From assembly GCF_003459505.1 (NCBI RefSeq), contig NZ_QRWD01000008.1, forward strand, positions 1-64,000: DNA of 64,000 nucleotides. The letters are read 5' to 3'. Under the pieces are notes generated by a model. That model worked only from the letters and a program-made list of their open reading frames with translations. It was not told the DNA's origin and searched no databases. Below are positions 48,279-57,249 of this stretch, in pieces. Both the position numbers and the translations under genes were made by a program. Positions within the stretch are counted from its first letter, which is position 1; every line of letters starts with the position of its first letter. The DNA comes from Collinsella sp. AF20-14LB. Its GTDB lineage: Bacteria > Actinomycetota > Coriobacteriia > Coriobacteriales > Coriobacteriaceae.

Positions 48279-48884
48279 CTACTCCATCTCGCGCATCCAG
48301 CGATCAAACGTCCCCACGCACACGCCTAGCCGCTTTGCCGCCTGACTCCGCGTGATATCACCCGCCTCGTAGGTATCGCGCACCAGCTCGAATTGCGGAG
48401 GACAGGGCTTGCGGGGCCGGCCAAAGCGCACGCCGCGCGCTCGCGCCGCCGCAATGCCCTCGGCTTGGCGCCGGTGAATGTTCTCGCGCTCCACCTGCGC
48501 CACATAGCTCAGCAGCTGCAAAACAATATCGGCAATCAACGCACTCGTCACGTCCGACCCACCACAGTCTCTGGCGCGCGTGTCGAGCAATGGCATGTCC
48601 AACACCACGATGGCGGCGCCGAGCTCTTTGGTTATGCACCGCCATTCCTCGAGGATCTCGCTGTAGTTACGGCCCAGCCGATCAATGGAAAGTACCACCA
48701 GCACATCACCGGAATCCAACGCGCACAGCAGCTCGCGATACCGCGGTCGATCGAAGTCCTTGCCGCTCGCATGATCGGCAAAGATATTCGCCGGTTCCAC
48801 GCCATAGGCGCCCAGCGCATCCAGCTGCCGATTCAGATTTTGATCACGCGAGCTCACCCGCGCATACCCGTACACCGTTGCCAT
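48279..48884 (-). CDS. Serine recombinase (resolvase/invertase)
   Basis: A 201-residue small serine recombinase. The catalytic region YARVSSRDQN has R9 and nucleophile S11. The DRLGRNY motif is present, and the C-terminal helix-turn-helix (ITRSQAAKRLGVCVGTFDRWM) is complete. Such enzymes resolve transposon cointegrates or invert DNA. No transposase, res-site array or invertible segment is visible beside it. ATG 48884 with GGGGATGAG immediately upstream is chosen; a longer start at 48914 has GGGAGG-like sequence too. A dispersed palindrome lies directly upstream. Confidence 0.88.
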   Translation of the reverse strand: MATVYGYARVSSRDQNLNRQLDALGAYGVEPANIFADHASGKDFDRPRYRELLCALDSGDVLVVLSIDRLGRNYSEILEEWRCITKELGAAIVVLDMPLLDTRARDCGGSDVTSALIADIVLQLLSYVAQVERENIHRRQAEGIAAARARGVRFGRPRKPCPPQFELVRDTYEAGDITRSQAAKRLGVCVGTFDRWMREME

Positions 48885-48903
48885 CTCATCCCCGCTCTCT
48901 CGT

Positions 48904-48947
48904 AAACCTCCCAAAAAGGGACAGGTTTATTTTGGTAGGTTTTATCT
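48904..48947. repeat. Dispersed palindrome upstream of the recombinase (copy 1)
   Basis: AAACCTCCCAAAA and TTTTGGTAGGTTT flank GGGACAGGTTTA. The 30 nt from 48918 match 28 of 30 positions of a copy at 62379-62408 upstream of secA. Both copies lie in front of a minus-strand gene start. Confidence 0.75.
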
Positions 48948-49010
48948 CCCCTATAGCAGGCGGAAGACGCAAGCGCGCGAGCGGCAAGACGATTGATGCG
49001 CCACAAAAAA

Positions 49011-49030
49011 GGCGGCCCCAAAAGACCGCC
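49011..49030 (-). terminator. Terminator of the RNase R gene
   Basis: Stem GGCGG / CCGCC extended by G-C pairs. The minus strand continues TTTTTTG. It lies about 30 nt past the stop codon. Confidence 0.75.
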
Positions 49031-49058
49031 CCGTTTTCTATGAATCACCAAATTCCGG

Positions 49059-51194
49059 CTAATGAATAAGCCTGAAATCCAAGTGCCCGCGCGTGGTGTT
49101 AACGCGCGAGACCTCGATGATCACGCGCTGCCCCAGCTCATAGCGAGTCCCCGTGTCGGCACCCGTGAGCGTGAGCGCGTCCTCATCAAACTCGAACCAC
49201 TCGTTGCCCAGACTCTTGATCGAAACCAAACCCTCAACCTGTGTCAGATCCAGGCGCACAAAGAGGCCCATGCTGCTGACCCACGAGATCGTTCCGGCGT
49301 AGCGCTCGCCCAGGCGGTCCTCGTAGTACTGGGCAATCTTGATCTTTTGCGTCGCATGGCTGGCGGCATCGGCCGCACGCTCGGCATCGCTGCACGCGCG
49401 GCAGATTTGCGGCAGGATGCGCGGCAGGGACTCGCGACCCTTACCGATCAGCCGCGGCGTACGCACCAAGGCGTCCTTGCCGCCCAGCCGCTCGTAGGCC
49501 AGCTGTAACTTGAGTACGCGATGCACCACCAGGTCGGGATAGCGGCGAATGGGACTCGTAAAATGGCAATAGCACGGCGAAGCAAGTGCAAAGTGGCCCT
49601 CGTTGCGCGGCTTGTACAGTGCGCGCTGCATACTGCGCAGCAGCAGCGTGTTGACGAGCGGCGCGTTGGCCGTACCGGCTGCGGCATCAACCGCCGCCTG
49701 TAGCTCGTCGGGACTTCCCAGAGCAATGCCTGCCGCGCGACGGTCATCGATGATACCCAGCTGTGCCAGCGCCACGGCGGCACCGTGCAGGCTGTCGGGG
49801 CTGGGATCGTCGTGTACGCGATAGCAGGCCTCGATATCGCGGTCGGCCAGCCACTCCGCCACGCACTCGTTGGCCAGCAGCATGGCTTCCTCAATCAGCG
49901 ACGTGGCGCACGAGCGCTCACGGGCCACGATCTGCACGGGCACACCATCCTCATCCAACAGCGCACGGATCTCGGCCGTATCAAAGTCGACCGAACCGCG
50001 TGCGCGACGAATACGATGGCGAAGCTCAGCGAGCTCGTTGGCAGCTACGAGGAAATCCCCCAAGTCGACGTTATAGCCGCGAGTGGTTTCCTCGCACGCA
50101 AGCCCGCGCTCGAGCGCTTCCTCGCGCGAGACTTCAACCGCGGAAACATCCTCGGCGGCACCCTCCAGCACCGAATACTCCACCGCACCGGCACGTACCA
50201 GCAGCGCCTCGGCGCCGTCGTAGTCCATGCGCACGCGCGAGCGGATCATACTGGGATAGGGATCGTAATGGCGCACGCGACCCTGCGCGTCGAGCTCAAT
50301 GTCGACGGTAAACGCCAAGCGGTCCTCGTCGGGACGCAGTGAGCACAAATCGTTCGACAGGCGCTCGGGCAACATGGGCAACACGCGATCGGCAAGATAC
50401 ACCGACGTCGTGCGATGGCGGGCTTCCAGGTCGATATGTCCGTCCCAGGCAACATAGTGCGAAACGTCGGCAATATGGACACCCAGCTTGTAGCCGCCCT
50501 CGGGCGTGCGCTCCAGCGAGATGGCGTCGTCAAAGTCGCGCGCGTCGACCGGGTCAATCGTAATGACAAAGCGGTCGCGCAGGTCTCGGCGGAGCGGGTC
50601 CTTAAGCGCCGAGGCCACATCGAGCGAAAGTGCCTCGGCCTCGGCTAGCGCGGCCTCGGGATAAGTATCGGTATAGCCATAGCGCGCCATCACATACTGA
50701 ACGCCCAAATCGGGCGCATCATCGCCGCCAATACGGCGCTCAATCGTCACGGTGCCCGATTCCAGGCGCGTCGGATATGTCAGAATGCGCGCGACGACCG
50801 CATCGCCCGAATGAACGCCCAAGCGCTCCGCCGAGGTGTCCTCCGGCAGAACAAAGAAATCGGCCTTAAGGCGAGAATCAAGCGGCTCGATCACCCCGAG
50901 CGGGCCGGCGGTCTGGTACGTGCCCACCACACTAATGGCCGCACGCTCAACGACGCCCTCAATTACGGCGCGCCGCTCGCCATGCGGGCTGTTCTTAATG
51001 CTTACGGCAACGGTATCGCCGTCCATAATCTCGCGCTTGCCGCGGCCCATGACCTTGTAGTCGCCGTTTTCGGTTACAACATAGGCGCTATGCTCATGGA
51101 GCTGCACGCGTCCGGTCAGACTCGGGCGACGCTCGCTGCGCACCGGCCCGCGCTTATTGCGAGCTCCACGCTTATGCTTGTTATTGCGCCCCAT
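49059..51194 (-). CDS. rnr: Ribonuclease R
   Basis: A 711-residue 3'-5' exoribonuclease. The N-terminus is basic, followed by cold-shock domains (about 25-165). The catalytic RNB domain has the four-aspartate motif DPVDARDFDDAISLE near 213-227. The C-terminal S1 domain (AGTISWVSSMGLFVRLD) is present. It degrades structured RNA and works with SmpB-tmRNA, although smpB is 9 kb away here. ATG 51194 has AAGGAGG 4 nt upstream. Confidence 0.94.
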   Translation of the reverse strand: MGRNNKHKRGARNKRGPVRSERRPSLTGRVQLHEHSAYVVTENGDYKVMGRGKREIMDGDTVAVSIKNSPHGERRAVIEGVVERAAISVVGTYQTAGPLGVIEPLDSRLKADFFVLPEDTSAERLGVHSGDAVVARILTYPTRLESGTVTIERRIGGDDAPDLGVQYVMARYGYTDTYPEAALAEAEALSLDVASALKDPLRRDLRDRFVITIDPVDARDFDDAISLERTPEGGYKLGVHIADVSHYVAWDGHIDLEARHRTTSVYLADRVLPMLPERLSNDLCSLRPDEDRLAFTVDIELDAQGRVRHYDPYPSMIRSRVRMDYDGAEALLVRAGAVEYSVLEGAAEDVSAVEVSREEALERGLACEETTRGYNVDLGDFLVAANELAELRHRIRRARGSVDFDTAEIRALLDEDGVPVQIVARERSCATSLIEEAMLLANECVAEWLADRDIEACYRVHDDPSPDSLHGAAVALAQLGIIDDRRAAGIALGSPDELQAAVDAAAGTANAPLVNTLLLRSMQRALYKPRNEGHFALASPCYCHFTSPIRRYPDLVVHRVLKLQLAYERLGGKDALVRTPRLIGKGRESLPRILPQICRACSDAERAADAASHATQKIKIAQYYEDRLGERYAGTISWVSSMGLFVRLDLTQVEGLVSIKSLGNEWFEFDEDALTLTGADTGTRYELGQRVIIEVSRVNTTRGHLDFRLIH

Positions 51195-51262
51195 GGCGCC
51201 TCCTTACTATCGATGGCCGCTTACACCCAAGAGTCTACCCAAATGATCCCTAGGGGACAAAA

Positions 51263-51294
51263 AACGGGCCGCCCCTGGAAAGGAACGACCCGTT
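51263..51294 (-). terminator. Terminator of the ftsEX transcript
   Basis: Stem AACGGG / CCCGTT with an inner CG/CG pair. The minus strand continues TTTTTTG. It lies about 20 nt past the ftsX stop. Confidence 0.7.
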
Positions 51295-51316
51295 GTAGAC
51301 GGCATATCCGCAGCGC

Positions 51317-52237
51317 TTACACGCGCAGGTAGCGGCGCATGGCGATGGCGGAACCAAAGAGACCGATAATGACGCCGACCAGAATCAGCGCGGCGTAGGT
51401 CACCAGGTAGTACTGCATCGGCAGCGCAAACGACATCCAGCCGATGCTCTCCTGCAAACGCGGAACCATCAGGTTACGCAGCAGCTCCAGCACGCCGATG
51501 GAAAGCAACGAGCCCAAAATGGCCTGCAGCACGCCCTCGGTAATGAACGGCCCGCGAATGAAGCCGTTGCTTGCGCCCACCAGACGCATGATCGCGATCT
51601 CACGACGACGCGCCGTAATGGACAGGCGAATCGTGTTGTTAATGAAAATGAACGCGATAAAGGTCAGCAGACCGACGAGCACTACAGCGGCGATACGGAT
51701 GTAGTTCGTCACCTGGAACAGGCGGCTCACTTCCTCCTGGCCGTACAGAACGCTCGCGTTAACGTCGCCGTCGTCCGCGATCTTCTGAAAATCGGCGTTC
51801 TTCTTGAGCTTCTGGGCCGTGCTCTCGACCATGGACGGATCGTCCATCTCGATGGCATACGAAGCCGGCAGCGGGTTCTGACCGTCGAGCGCGCTCATGG
51901 TAGCGTCGGCGTTACCCGACATCTTGCTCGTGTACTCGGCCAGCGCGTCGTCCTTGTCCTTGTACGTCACGGACTTGACGTTGCTCCACGTCTTGAGCTC
52001 GGCCTCAAAGGCCTGAACATCTGCCTGGTCGGCGTCATCGCTAATAAAGGCGTTGATGACGACCTGATCCTCGACGGTGCCGATCACGGAGTTCAGCATC
52101 GCGGAACCCATAATGAACAGGCCGATGATAAACAGCGAAAGGAAAATCGTGATGACGGCGCCGAGCGAGGTGGTCCAGTTACGGAAGAAGTGGCTGATTG
52201 CCTCTTTGAGCGAGTAGCCCACGTTAGTTGGTGCCAT
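51317..52237 (-). CDS. ftsX: Cell-division ABC transporter permease FtsX
   Basis: A 306-residue membrane protein with four transmembrane helices: one near 22-48, then a large extracytoplasmic domain (about 50-170), and three C-terminal helices. Family features include SLKEAISHFFRNWTTSLGA at the N-terminus and RREIAIMRLVGASNGFI. With FtsE it activates peptidoglycan hydrolases at the division site. The ATG at 52237 lies 14 nt inside the ftsE end, with GGGGAGG 11 nt upstream. Second gene of ftsEX. Confidence 0.93.
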   Translation of the reverse strand: MAPTNVGYSLKEAISHFFRNWTTSLGAVITIFLSLFIIGLFIMGSAMLNSVIGTVEDQVVINAFISDDADQADVQAFEAELKTWSNVKSVTYKDKDDALAEYTSKMSGNADATMSALDGQNPLPASYAIEMDDPSMVESTAQKLKKNADFQKIADDGDVNASVLYGQEEVSRLFQVTNYIRIAAVVLVGLLTFIAFIFINNTIRLSITARRREIAIMRLVGASNGFIRGPFITEGVLQAILGSLLSIGVLELLRNLMVPRLQESIGWMSFALPMQYYLVTYAALILVGVIIGLFGSAIAMRRYLRV

Positions 52238-53444
52238 AGTTGCCGTAACCTCCCCTCTCCTGGTCGCGGATTACGTGGCCGCCCTCGAGGGCGATCACGC
52301 GACGGTGCATGCTATCGACCATCTCGCGGTCGTGCGTAGCGACGATCACGGTGGTACCGGTGCGGTTAATGCGCTCGAGCAGCTTCATGATGCCCAGCGA
52401 AATCGCCGGATCGAGGTTGCCCGTGGGCTCGTCGCAGATAAGCAGCGGCGGACGGTTGACCATAGCGCGGGCAACGGCCACGCGCTGCTGCTCGCCACCG
52501 GAAAGCTGATCGGGCAGCGAGTCCATCTGGTCGGCCAGACCGACCAGACGCAGCACCTCGGGCACCTGGCTGCGGATGACGCCCTTGGGCTTGCCGATGC
52601 ACTGCAGGGCAAACGCCACGTTTTCGTAGGCGGTCTTTTGCGGCAGGAGCTTAAAGTCCTGGAACACGGCGCCAATCTGACGACGCAGGAACGGGACCTT
52701 GCGGTTCTTGATCTTCATGAGGTCCTGGCCGGCGACCAAAATGCGACCGCTTGTGGGCTTGACGTCGCGGTTGAGCGTCGACAGCAGCGTGGTCTTACCC
52801 GAGCCGGAGTGGCCGACCAAAAAGACGAACTCGCCCGGATAGATCTCGATGTTGATATCGTCGAGTGCGGGCTTGTTGGGCTGCGCCGGATAGATCTTGG
52901 TGACGTGCTCCATAAGGATGACGGGCTCGACACCGGCCTGCTTGGCCATCTTTTTGCGGCTGGCCTGCGGGTCGATGGGCGCAAACACCGACGTGAAGTC
53001 GGGGTTGTTGAGCGCGCTGTCGAGGCTTGCGACCTCGGCGGCTTGATCGCGCTCGACCACGGGAGCCGCAGGCTGCGTGGGGTCGGGAATGCCGGCAAAA
53101 AGACCGGACTGCGCGGGCTGCGGCGCGGGAGCCGCAGGGGCCATAGGATCGGGGATGCCGGCCATGGTAGGCTGCGGCGTGGCGGCGCTCATCTGAGGCT
53201 GAGCCACGCGGGCGGTCACCGTCTGAACGGGCTCAAAGCCAGCCGTGCCGGAAAGCGCAACATCGTTGTTGGGGTTGTAGGCAAAGGGATCTGCCGCCGG
53301 CTGTGCCTGATCTGCCGGCTGTGCGGGGATCGGGCTAAACAGCTGATCCTCTGAATCCGGAGTGGCGAAACGACTGCCCGCGACGCTCGGCTGCGTCTTG
53401 GGGGCTTCATCGCCCGCACCGGAGGTACGGAAGTGGTTACCCAC
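52224..53444 (-). CDS. ftsE: Cell-division ATP-binding protein FtsE with long N-terminal extension
   Basis: A 406-residue protein, far longer than the usual about 230. Residues 175-406 are a complete FtsE ABC domain: Walker A GHSGSGKTT (211-219), LSGGEQQR signature, Walker B LLICDEPTGNLD and H-loop THDRE. Residues 1-165 are a Pro/Ala/Gln-rich, probably disordered extension with two AGIPDP repeats. GTG 53444 has AAGGAG 5 nt upstream. No ribosome site precedes the internal methionines at the ABC boundary, so the extension seems to be real. Confidence 0.9.
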   Translation of the reverse strand: MGNHFRTSGAGDEAPKTQPSVAGSRFATPDSEDQLFSPIPAQPADQAQPAADPFAYNPNNDVALSGTAGFEPVQTVTARVAQPQMSAATPQPTMAGIPDPMAPAAPAPQPAQSGLFAGIPDPTQPAAPVVERDQAAEVASLDSALNNPDFTSVFAPIDPQASRKKMAKQAGVEPVILMEHVTKIYPAQPNKPALDDINIEIYPGEFVFLVGHSGSGKTTLLSTLNRDVKPTSGRILVAGQDLMKIKNRKVPFLRRQIGAVFQDFKLLPQKTAYENVAFALQCIGKPKGVIRSQVPEVLRLVGLADQMDSLPDQLSGGEQQRVAVARAMVNRPPLLICDEPTGNLDPAISLGIMKLLERINRTGTTVIVATHDREMVDSMHRRVIALEGGHVIRDQERGGYGNYGTN

Positions 53445-53548
53445 TGGTGCTCCTTATCGTCGTGCGTTTAAACTACATGAGCGCTTTGTATTTTAGCAGG
53501 ATTGCCTTTGCTGCACATAAGAAGCATGGCGGGCTTTGGGATCTGTCC

Positions 53549-53671
53549 GGCCGCGCACAGGGTTACCTCCCAAATCGTCCTCGGACATGTCGGAACCCCC
53601 GCTGCGCGCTTCGCGCTGCGGGGGCTCCTCCGTCCTGCGGAAAGATTTGGGAGGTAACCCTGTGCGCGGCC
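53549..53671. repeat. 123-nt palindromic element with perfect 28-bp arms
   Basis: Arms 53549-53576 and 53644-53671 are perfect reverse complements (28 of 28). The inside contains a second near-palindrome CCCCCGCTGCGCG ... CGCTGCGGGGG. It lies in the gap between ftsE and a plus-strand gene (53445-53881), which otherwise holds nothing recognisable. Short outer TTTGCTGCA / TGCAGCAAA words (near 53508 and 53706) may mark the ends of a larger element. Confidence 0.85.
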
Positions 53672-53881
53672 TGCGGCTACCAAAGAGTCGATGCGTTCGT
53701 CTTGAATGCAGCAAAACCATGCATGGGTCTGGCTGAATTGCACTTTGTTGTGCTGGGCCCTTATCCCAATAGAAACCCCGCTTGATAAGGTCTCTTTGAA
53801 TGTTGCGCAACTTGGGTTGGGGATATCGCTTTACAGTTGAGTTGAGTTAGATGGGTAGCTCTAGGCTTGCTGGAGGTTGAT

Positions 53882-55150
53882 ATGGTTTGTCCTTATTGTG
53901 GTGCTGAGCTTGCTGATGAGGCTCGGTTTTGCGTGGGATGCGGGGCTGCACTTGACGGGACACAGGCTATGCCCGTAGCCAACCCTGCGGTTGCGCCGAC
54001 ACCCGTGGACTCGCCCGCTCCCAGCAAGAAGCCCAAGAAAGGCGTTGTGATCGCTATCGTCTGTGCGGCGATACTTGTTGTTGACGGGGGCGGTGGGCTG
54101 GCGTATCACCTGCATCAGCAGCATGTTCAGGAGCAGGGGCAGTATGAGTCGGCGCATTCCAAGCATGCGCTCGTGGTGAGCGTAAAGGCTGATGGGTGGG
54201 ACACCGAAAACGGCGCTTCGCGTGTGCCGGTGCGCGTAAAGGGCAAGACGGTCGACGGAAAGAAGGTCGACAAGGTCGAATATGTCGCATCCGACGGTTC
54301 GGGCATCAAGCTAATCCAGGGCAAGTACACGCTCAAGGCAGCCGGCTCCCCTATCGCCGCCGACGGCACCATCTACCAGGTGCCTTGCACAAAGGCCGAG
54401 CTCACGATCGACGACGCTTTTGCTAAGGGAGAGAAGATCGACTTGGCAGAACTCGCCGAGCAGGATTCGGTTTTGGACTTTACGCCCATCGATGCTGTCG
54501 ACGTGACCGACGACGAGATCAACGACGCCGTGAAACTCGCCATGGCATACCAGGGCAAGGACGCGCCCAACGTCGATGCGCTGCAACACGCCGCAACGAA
54601 CCGCCGCGACACCGCCGTTGCAGCCAAGAAAGCCGCCGAAGAGGAAGCGGCGCGCCAGGCCGAGGAACAGCGCAAAGTCGCCGCACGCCACATCGAGGCC
54701 CAAACCTTCAGTGTCGACCTGCCCGAGTATTGGGATGGCAGGGTCACGGCAAAGGTCAACGGGGATTCGATAGAACTGTACTCGACCGCCTATCCCGACA
54801 AATACATCGGCAGTCTTACCGGATACGACCATGAGGTATGGGGTGGCGGCGATATCGGCGGCGGGTGTGTAAAGGACATCAACCTCGGCGGCGGCCGCTA
54901 TGTAGAAATATGGATTACGCGCTGGTCCTACGACGCCGCAATGGCTCATCTTTCCAAATTCTCATCGAGCTCGACCGGCTGCTCTGATGATGCCGCCCGC
55001 GAGACCCTCGATTTACAGTCCTTGGGAGCCGTCTCATTCGATACCATCGTCTCCGAAATGAAAGCCGCAAACGCACCGGATTCTAAAACGCTCTTCAAGG
55101 CAGACGACATCTTTGCCGGCACCCTGGCCCCGACCGTAAAACCTCTCTAG
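53882..55150 (+). CDS. Zinc-ribbon, single-pass membrane protein of unknown function
   Basis: A 422-residue protein. The N-terminal zinc ribbon has two CxxC pairs (MVCPYCGAE and ARFCVGCGAA). A Pro-rich linker follows, then one transmembrane helix (about 54-72), then a large extracytoplasmic part. The latter has an Ala/Glu/Lys coiled-coil-like segment (about 238-268) and a C-terminal beta-rich domain (SVDLPEYWDGRVTAKVNG). This layout is common in secreted or surface-exposed actinobacterial proteins; no function is assigned. ATG 53882 has GGAGG 5 nt upstream. Followed by a strong terminator. Confidence 0.75.
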   Translation: MVCPYCGAELADEARFCVGCGAALDGTQAMPVANPAVAPTPVDSPAPSKKPKKGVVIAIVCAAILVVDGGGGLAYHLHQQHVQEQGQYESAHSKHALVVSVKADGWDTENGASRVPVRVKGKTVDGKKVDKVEYVASDGSGIKLIQGKYTLKAAGSPIAADGTIYQVPCTKAELTIDDAFAKGEKIDLAELAEQDSVLDFTPIDAVDVTDDEINDAVKLAMAYQGKDAPNVDALQHAATNRRDTAVAAKKAAEEEAARQAEEQRKVAARHIEAQTFSVDLPEYWDGRVTAKVNGDSIELYSTAYPDKYIGSLTGYDHEVWGGGDIGGGCVKDINLGGGRYVEIWITRWSYDAAMAHLSKFSSSSTGCSDDAARETLDLQSLGAVSFDTIVSEMKAANAPDSKTLFKADDIFAGTLAPTVKPL

Positions 55151-55176
55151 CCTCTTTCCCAGCCGTCTCCAAACGC

Positions 55177-55217
55177 AAAGCCGGGGTGCCTCTAGATGGA
55201 AGGCACCCCGGCTTTTT
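55177..55217. terminator. Bidirectional terminator between the zinc-ribbon gene and transketolase
   Basis: A 15-bp stem (55177-55191 with 55201-55215) with T-run TTTTT on the plus strand and TTT on the minus strand. It lies between convergent genes. Confidence 0.88.
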
Positions 55218-55267
55218 CATTGCCCAATATGGGAACGGTTCCCAAGTTAAAGCGCAACCAAAACGCC

Positions 55268-56209
55268 TTAGGCCAAGAACTCCTTGGTGGTCGCCACGAT
55301 GTTGGCGGCGTCCAGGCCGTACTTGTGCAGGAGCTCGGCACCCGGGCCGGACTCGCCGAAGGTGTCGTTGACGCCAATCTTCTTGAGCGGCGTCGGGCAC
55401 TGCTCACACAGAACGTCGGCAACGGCGCTGCCCAGGCCACCGATCACGGAGTGCTCCTCGACGGTCACGACGTGACCGGTCTTGGTGGCGCTCTTGACGA
55501 TCAGGTCGGCATCGATGGGCTTGATGGTGTGCATGTTGATGACCTCGGCATCGATGCCCTCGGCAGCAAGCTGCTCAGCGGCCTCGAGAGCCTCGCCGAC
55601 CATTAGGCCGCAGGCGATGATGGTGACGTCGGCGCCCTCGCGCATGACGATGCCCTTGCCCACCTCGAACTTGTAGGTCTCGGGGTCGTTGATGACCGGC
55701 GAGGCCAGACGGGCAAAGCGCATGTACACGGGGCCATCGCACTCGTAGGCGGCGCGCGTCACGGCACGAGCCTCCACGTCGTCGGCGGGAACGATAACGG
55801 TCATGCCGGGGATGACGCGCATGAGAGCGATATCCTCGCAGCACTGGTGCGTGGCGCCGTCCTCGCCCACCGAGATACCGGCGTGCGTGGCACCGATCTT
55901 AACGTTAAGGTGCGGATAGCCGATGGAGTTGCGGACCTGCTCAAAGGCGCGGCCAGCGGCAAACATGGCAAAGGTGCTCGCGAAGGCGACGCGGCCGGTG
56001 GTCGCGATACCGGCGGCAACACCCATCAGGTTGCTCTCGGCAATGCCCACATCGAAGAAGCGGTCGGGGCAGGCTGCCTTAAACTTGCCGGTCTGCGTGG
56101 CGGCGGCCAGGTCGGCGTCGAGGACCACAAAGTCGTCGTGCTCGTTGGCGAGCTCGACGAGGGCCTCGCCGTAGCTTACGCGCGTGGCGATTTTCTTGAC
56201 GTCTGCCAT
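55268..56209 (-). CDS. Transketolase, C-terminal subunit
   Basis: A 313-residue half-transketolase with the pyrimidine-binding and C-terminal domains. Motifs include FDVGIAESNLMGVAAG, the TPP-activating glutamate in that segment, and GATHAGISVGEDGATHQ. It pairs with the N-terminal half encoded immediately upstream. It transfers two-carbon units in the pentose phosphate pathway. ATG 56209 overlaps the region just after the N-terminal subunit stop, with GGAG about 8 nt upstream. Split transketolases are usual in many anaerobes and archaea. Confidence 0.92.
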   Translation of the reverse strand: MADVKKIATRVSYGEALVELANEHDDFVVLDADLAAATQTGKFKAACPDRFFDVGIAESNLMGVAAGIATTGRVAFASTFAMFAAGRAFEQVRNSIGYPHLNVKIGATHAGISVGEDGATHQCCEDIALMRVIPGMTVIVPADDVEARAVTRAAYECDGPVYMRFARLASPVINDPETYKFEVGKGIVMREGADVTIIACGLMVGEALEAAEQLAAEGIDAEVINMHTIKPIDADLIVKSATKTGHVVTVEEHSVIGGLGSAVADVLCEQCPTPLKKIGVNDTFGESGPGAELLHKYGLDAANIVATTKEFLA

Positions 56210-56210
56210 C

Positions 56211-57041
56211 CTAGAGCTCCTCTCCGGCGGCCGTGAGCTCTGCCATGGCCTGCTCAAACTGTTCATCGTTAGGGGCCTTGCCGTGCCAACCCACCTGGTT
56301 CTCCATAAAGGAAACGCCCTTGCCCTTGGTGGTCTCGGCGATAATGGCGGTCGGCTGACCCTTGGTGGCGCGGGCCTCGGCAAAGGCGGCACGGATCTGA
56401 TCGAAATCGTTGCCGTCGGCAAGCTCCACCACGTGGAACTTGAAGGCGCGGAACTTGTCGGCGAGCGGCATGGGGTCGTTGACCTCCTCGACGGGGCCGT
56501 CGATCTGCAGGCCGTTGTGGTCGACGATCACGCAGAGGTTGTCAAGCTGCTGGTTGCCGGCAAACATGGCGGCCTCCCAAACCTGGCCCTCCTCGCTCTC
56601 GCCATCGCCCAGCAGGGCGTAGGTGCGATAGTCGTCGCCCCAGTGCTTGGCGGCAACGGCCATGCCCACGGCGGCGGAGATGCCCTGGCCGAGCGAACCG
56701 GTGGACATATCGACGCCCGGGGTGTCGTTCATGTTGGGGTGACCTTGCAGGTGGCTGCCGATGTGGCGCAGCGTCCCGAGATCCTCCTTGGGGAAAAATC
56801 CGCGCTCGGCGAGCACGGCGTACAGACCAGGCGCGCAGTGACCCTTGGAAAGCACGAAGCGATCGCGGTCGGCCTTGCGGGGGTCGGCCGGGTCGACGTT
56901 CATTTCCTCAAAGTACAGATAGGTCATGATGTCGGCAGCGCCGAGCGAACCGCCCGGATGGCCGGACTTGGCAGCGTGCACGCCGGTGACGATGCCCTTC
57001 CTTACCTCGTTGGCAACCTTTTTGAGCTCTTCGTCGCTCAT
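56211..57041 (-). CDS. Transketolase, N-terminal subunit
   Basis: A 276-residue half with the thiamine-diphosphate-binding motif GDGESEEGQVWEA ... DHN near 142-175, and substrate-site histidines in KSGHPGGSLG and SKGHCAPGLY. It forms the enzyme together with the C-terminal half, whose ATG lies 1 nt beyond this gene's stop. ATG 57041 has AAGGAAGG about 5 nt upstream. First gene of the pair; AT-rich DNA upstream (57066-57230) likely holds its promoter. Confidence 0.93.
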   Translation of the reverse strand: MSDEELKKVANEVRKGIVTGVHAAKSGHPGGSLGAADIMTYLYFEEMNVDPADPRKADRDRFVLSKGHCAPGLYAVLAERGFFPKEDLGTLRHIGSHLQGHPNMNDTPGVDMSTGSLGQGISAAVGMAVAAKHWGDDYRTYALLGDGESEEGQVWEAAMFAGNQQLDNLCVIVDHNGLQIDGPVEEVNDPMPLADKFRAFKFHVVELADGNDFDQIRAAFAEARATKGQPTAIIAETTKGKGVSFMENQVGWHGKAPNDEQFEQAMAELTAAGEEL

Positions 57042-57249
57042 TGTGCCTTCCTTTCATCCTCTTAAGACAAGATGCGCACGGCACGGAAAGGTAGTCCCAA
57101 CACAGCCGCGATGCACGTACGTCATTCATTATGCTGGAAACTGGAAGCTTTACCAGAGTATTTATCATTATTTGAACAATTGAGCAGGCAGAACCGCTGA
57201 TGAAACGGTTTATCAATGTGAACGTCTTTTGGATGGAACGCAGTCGGCC

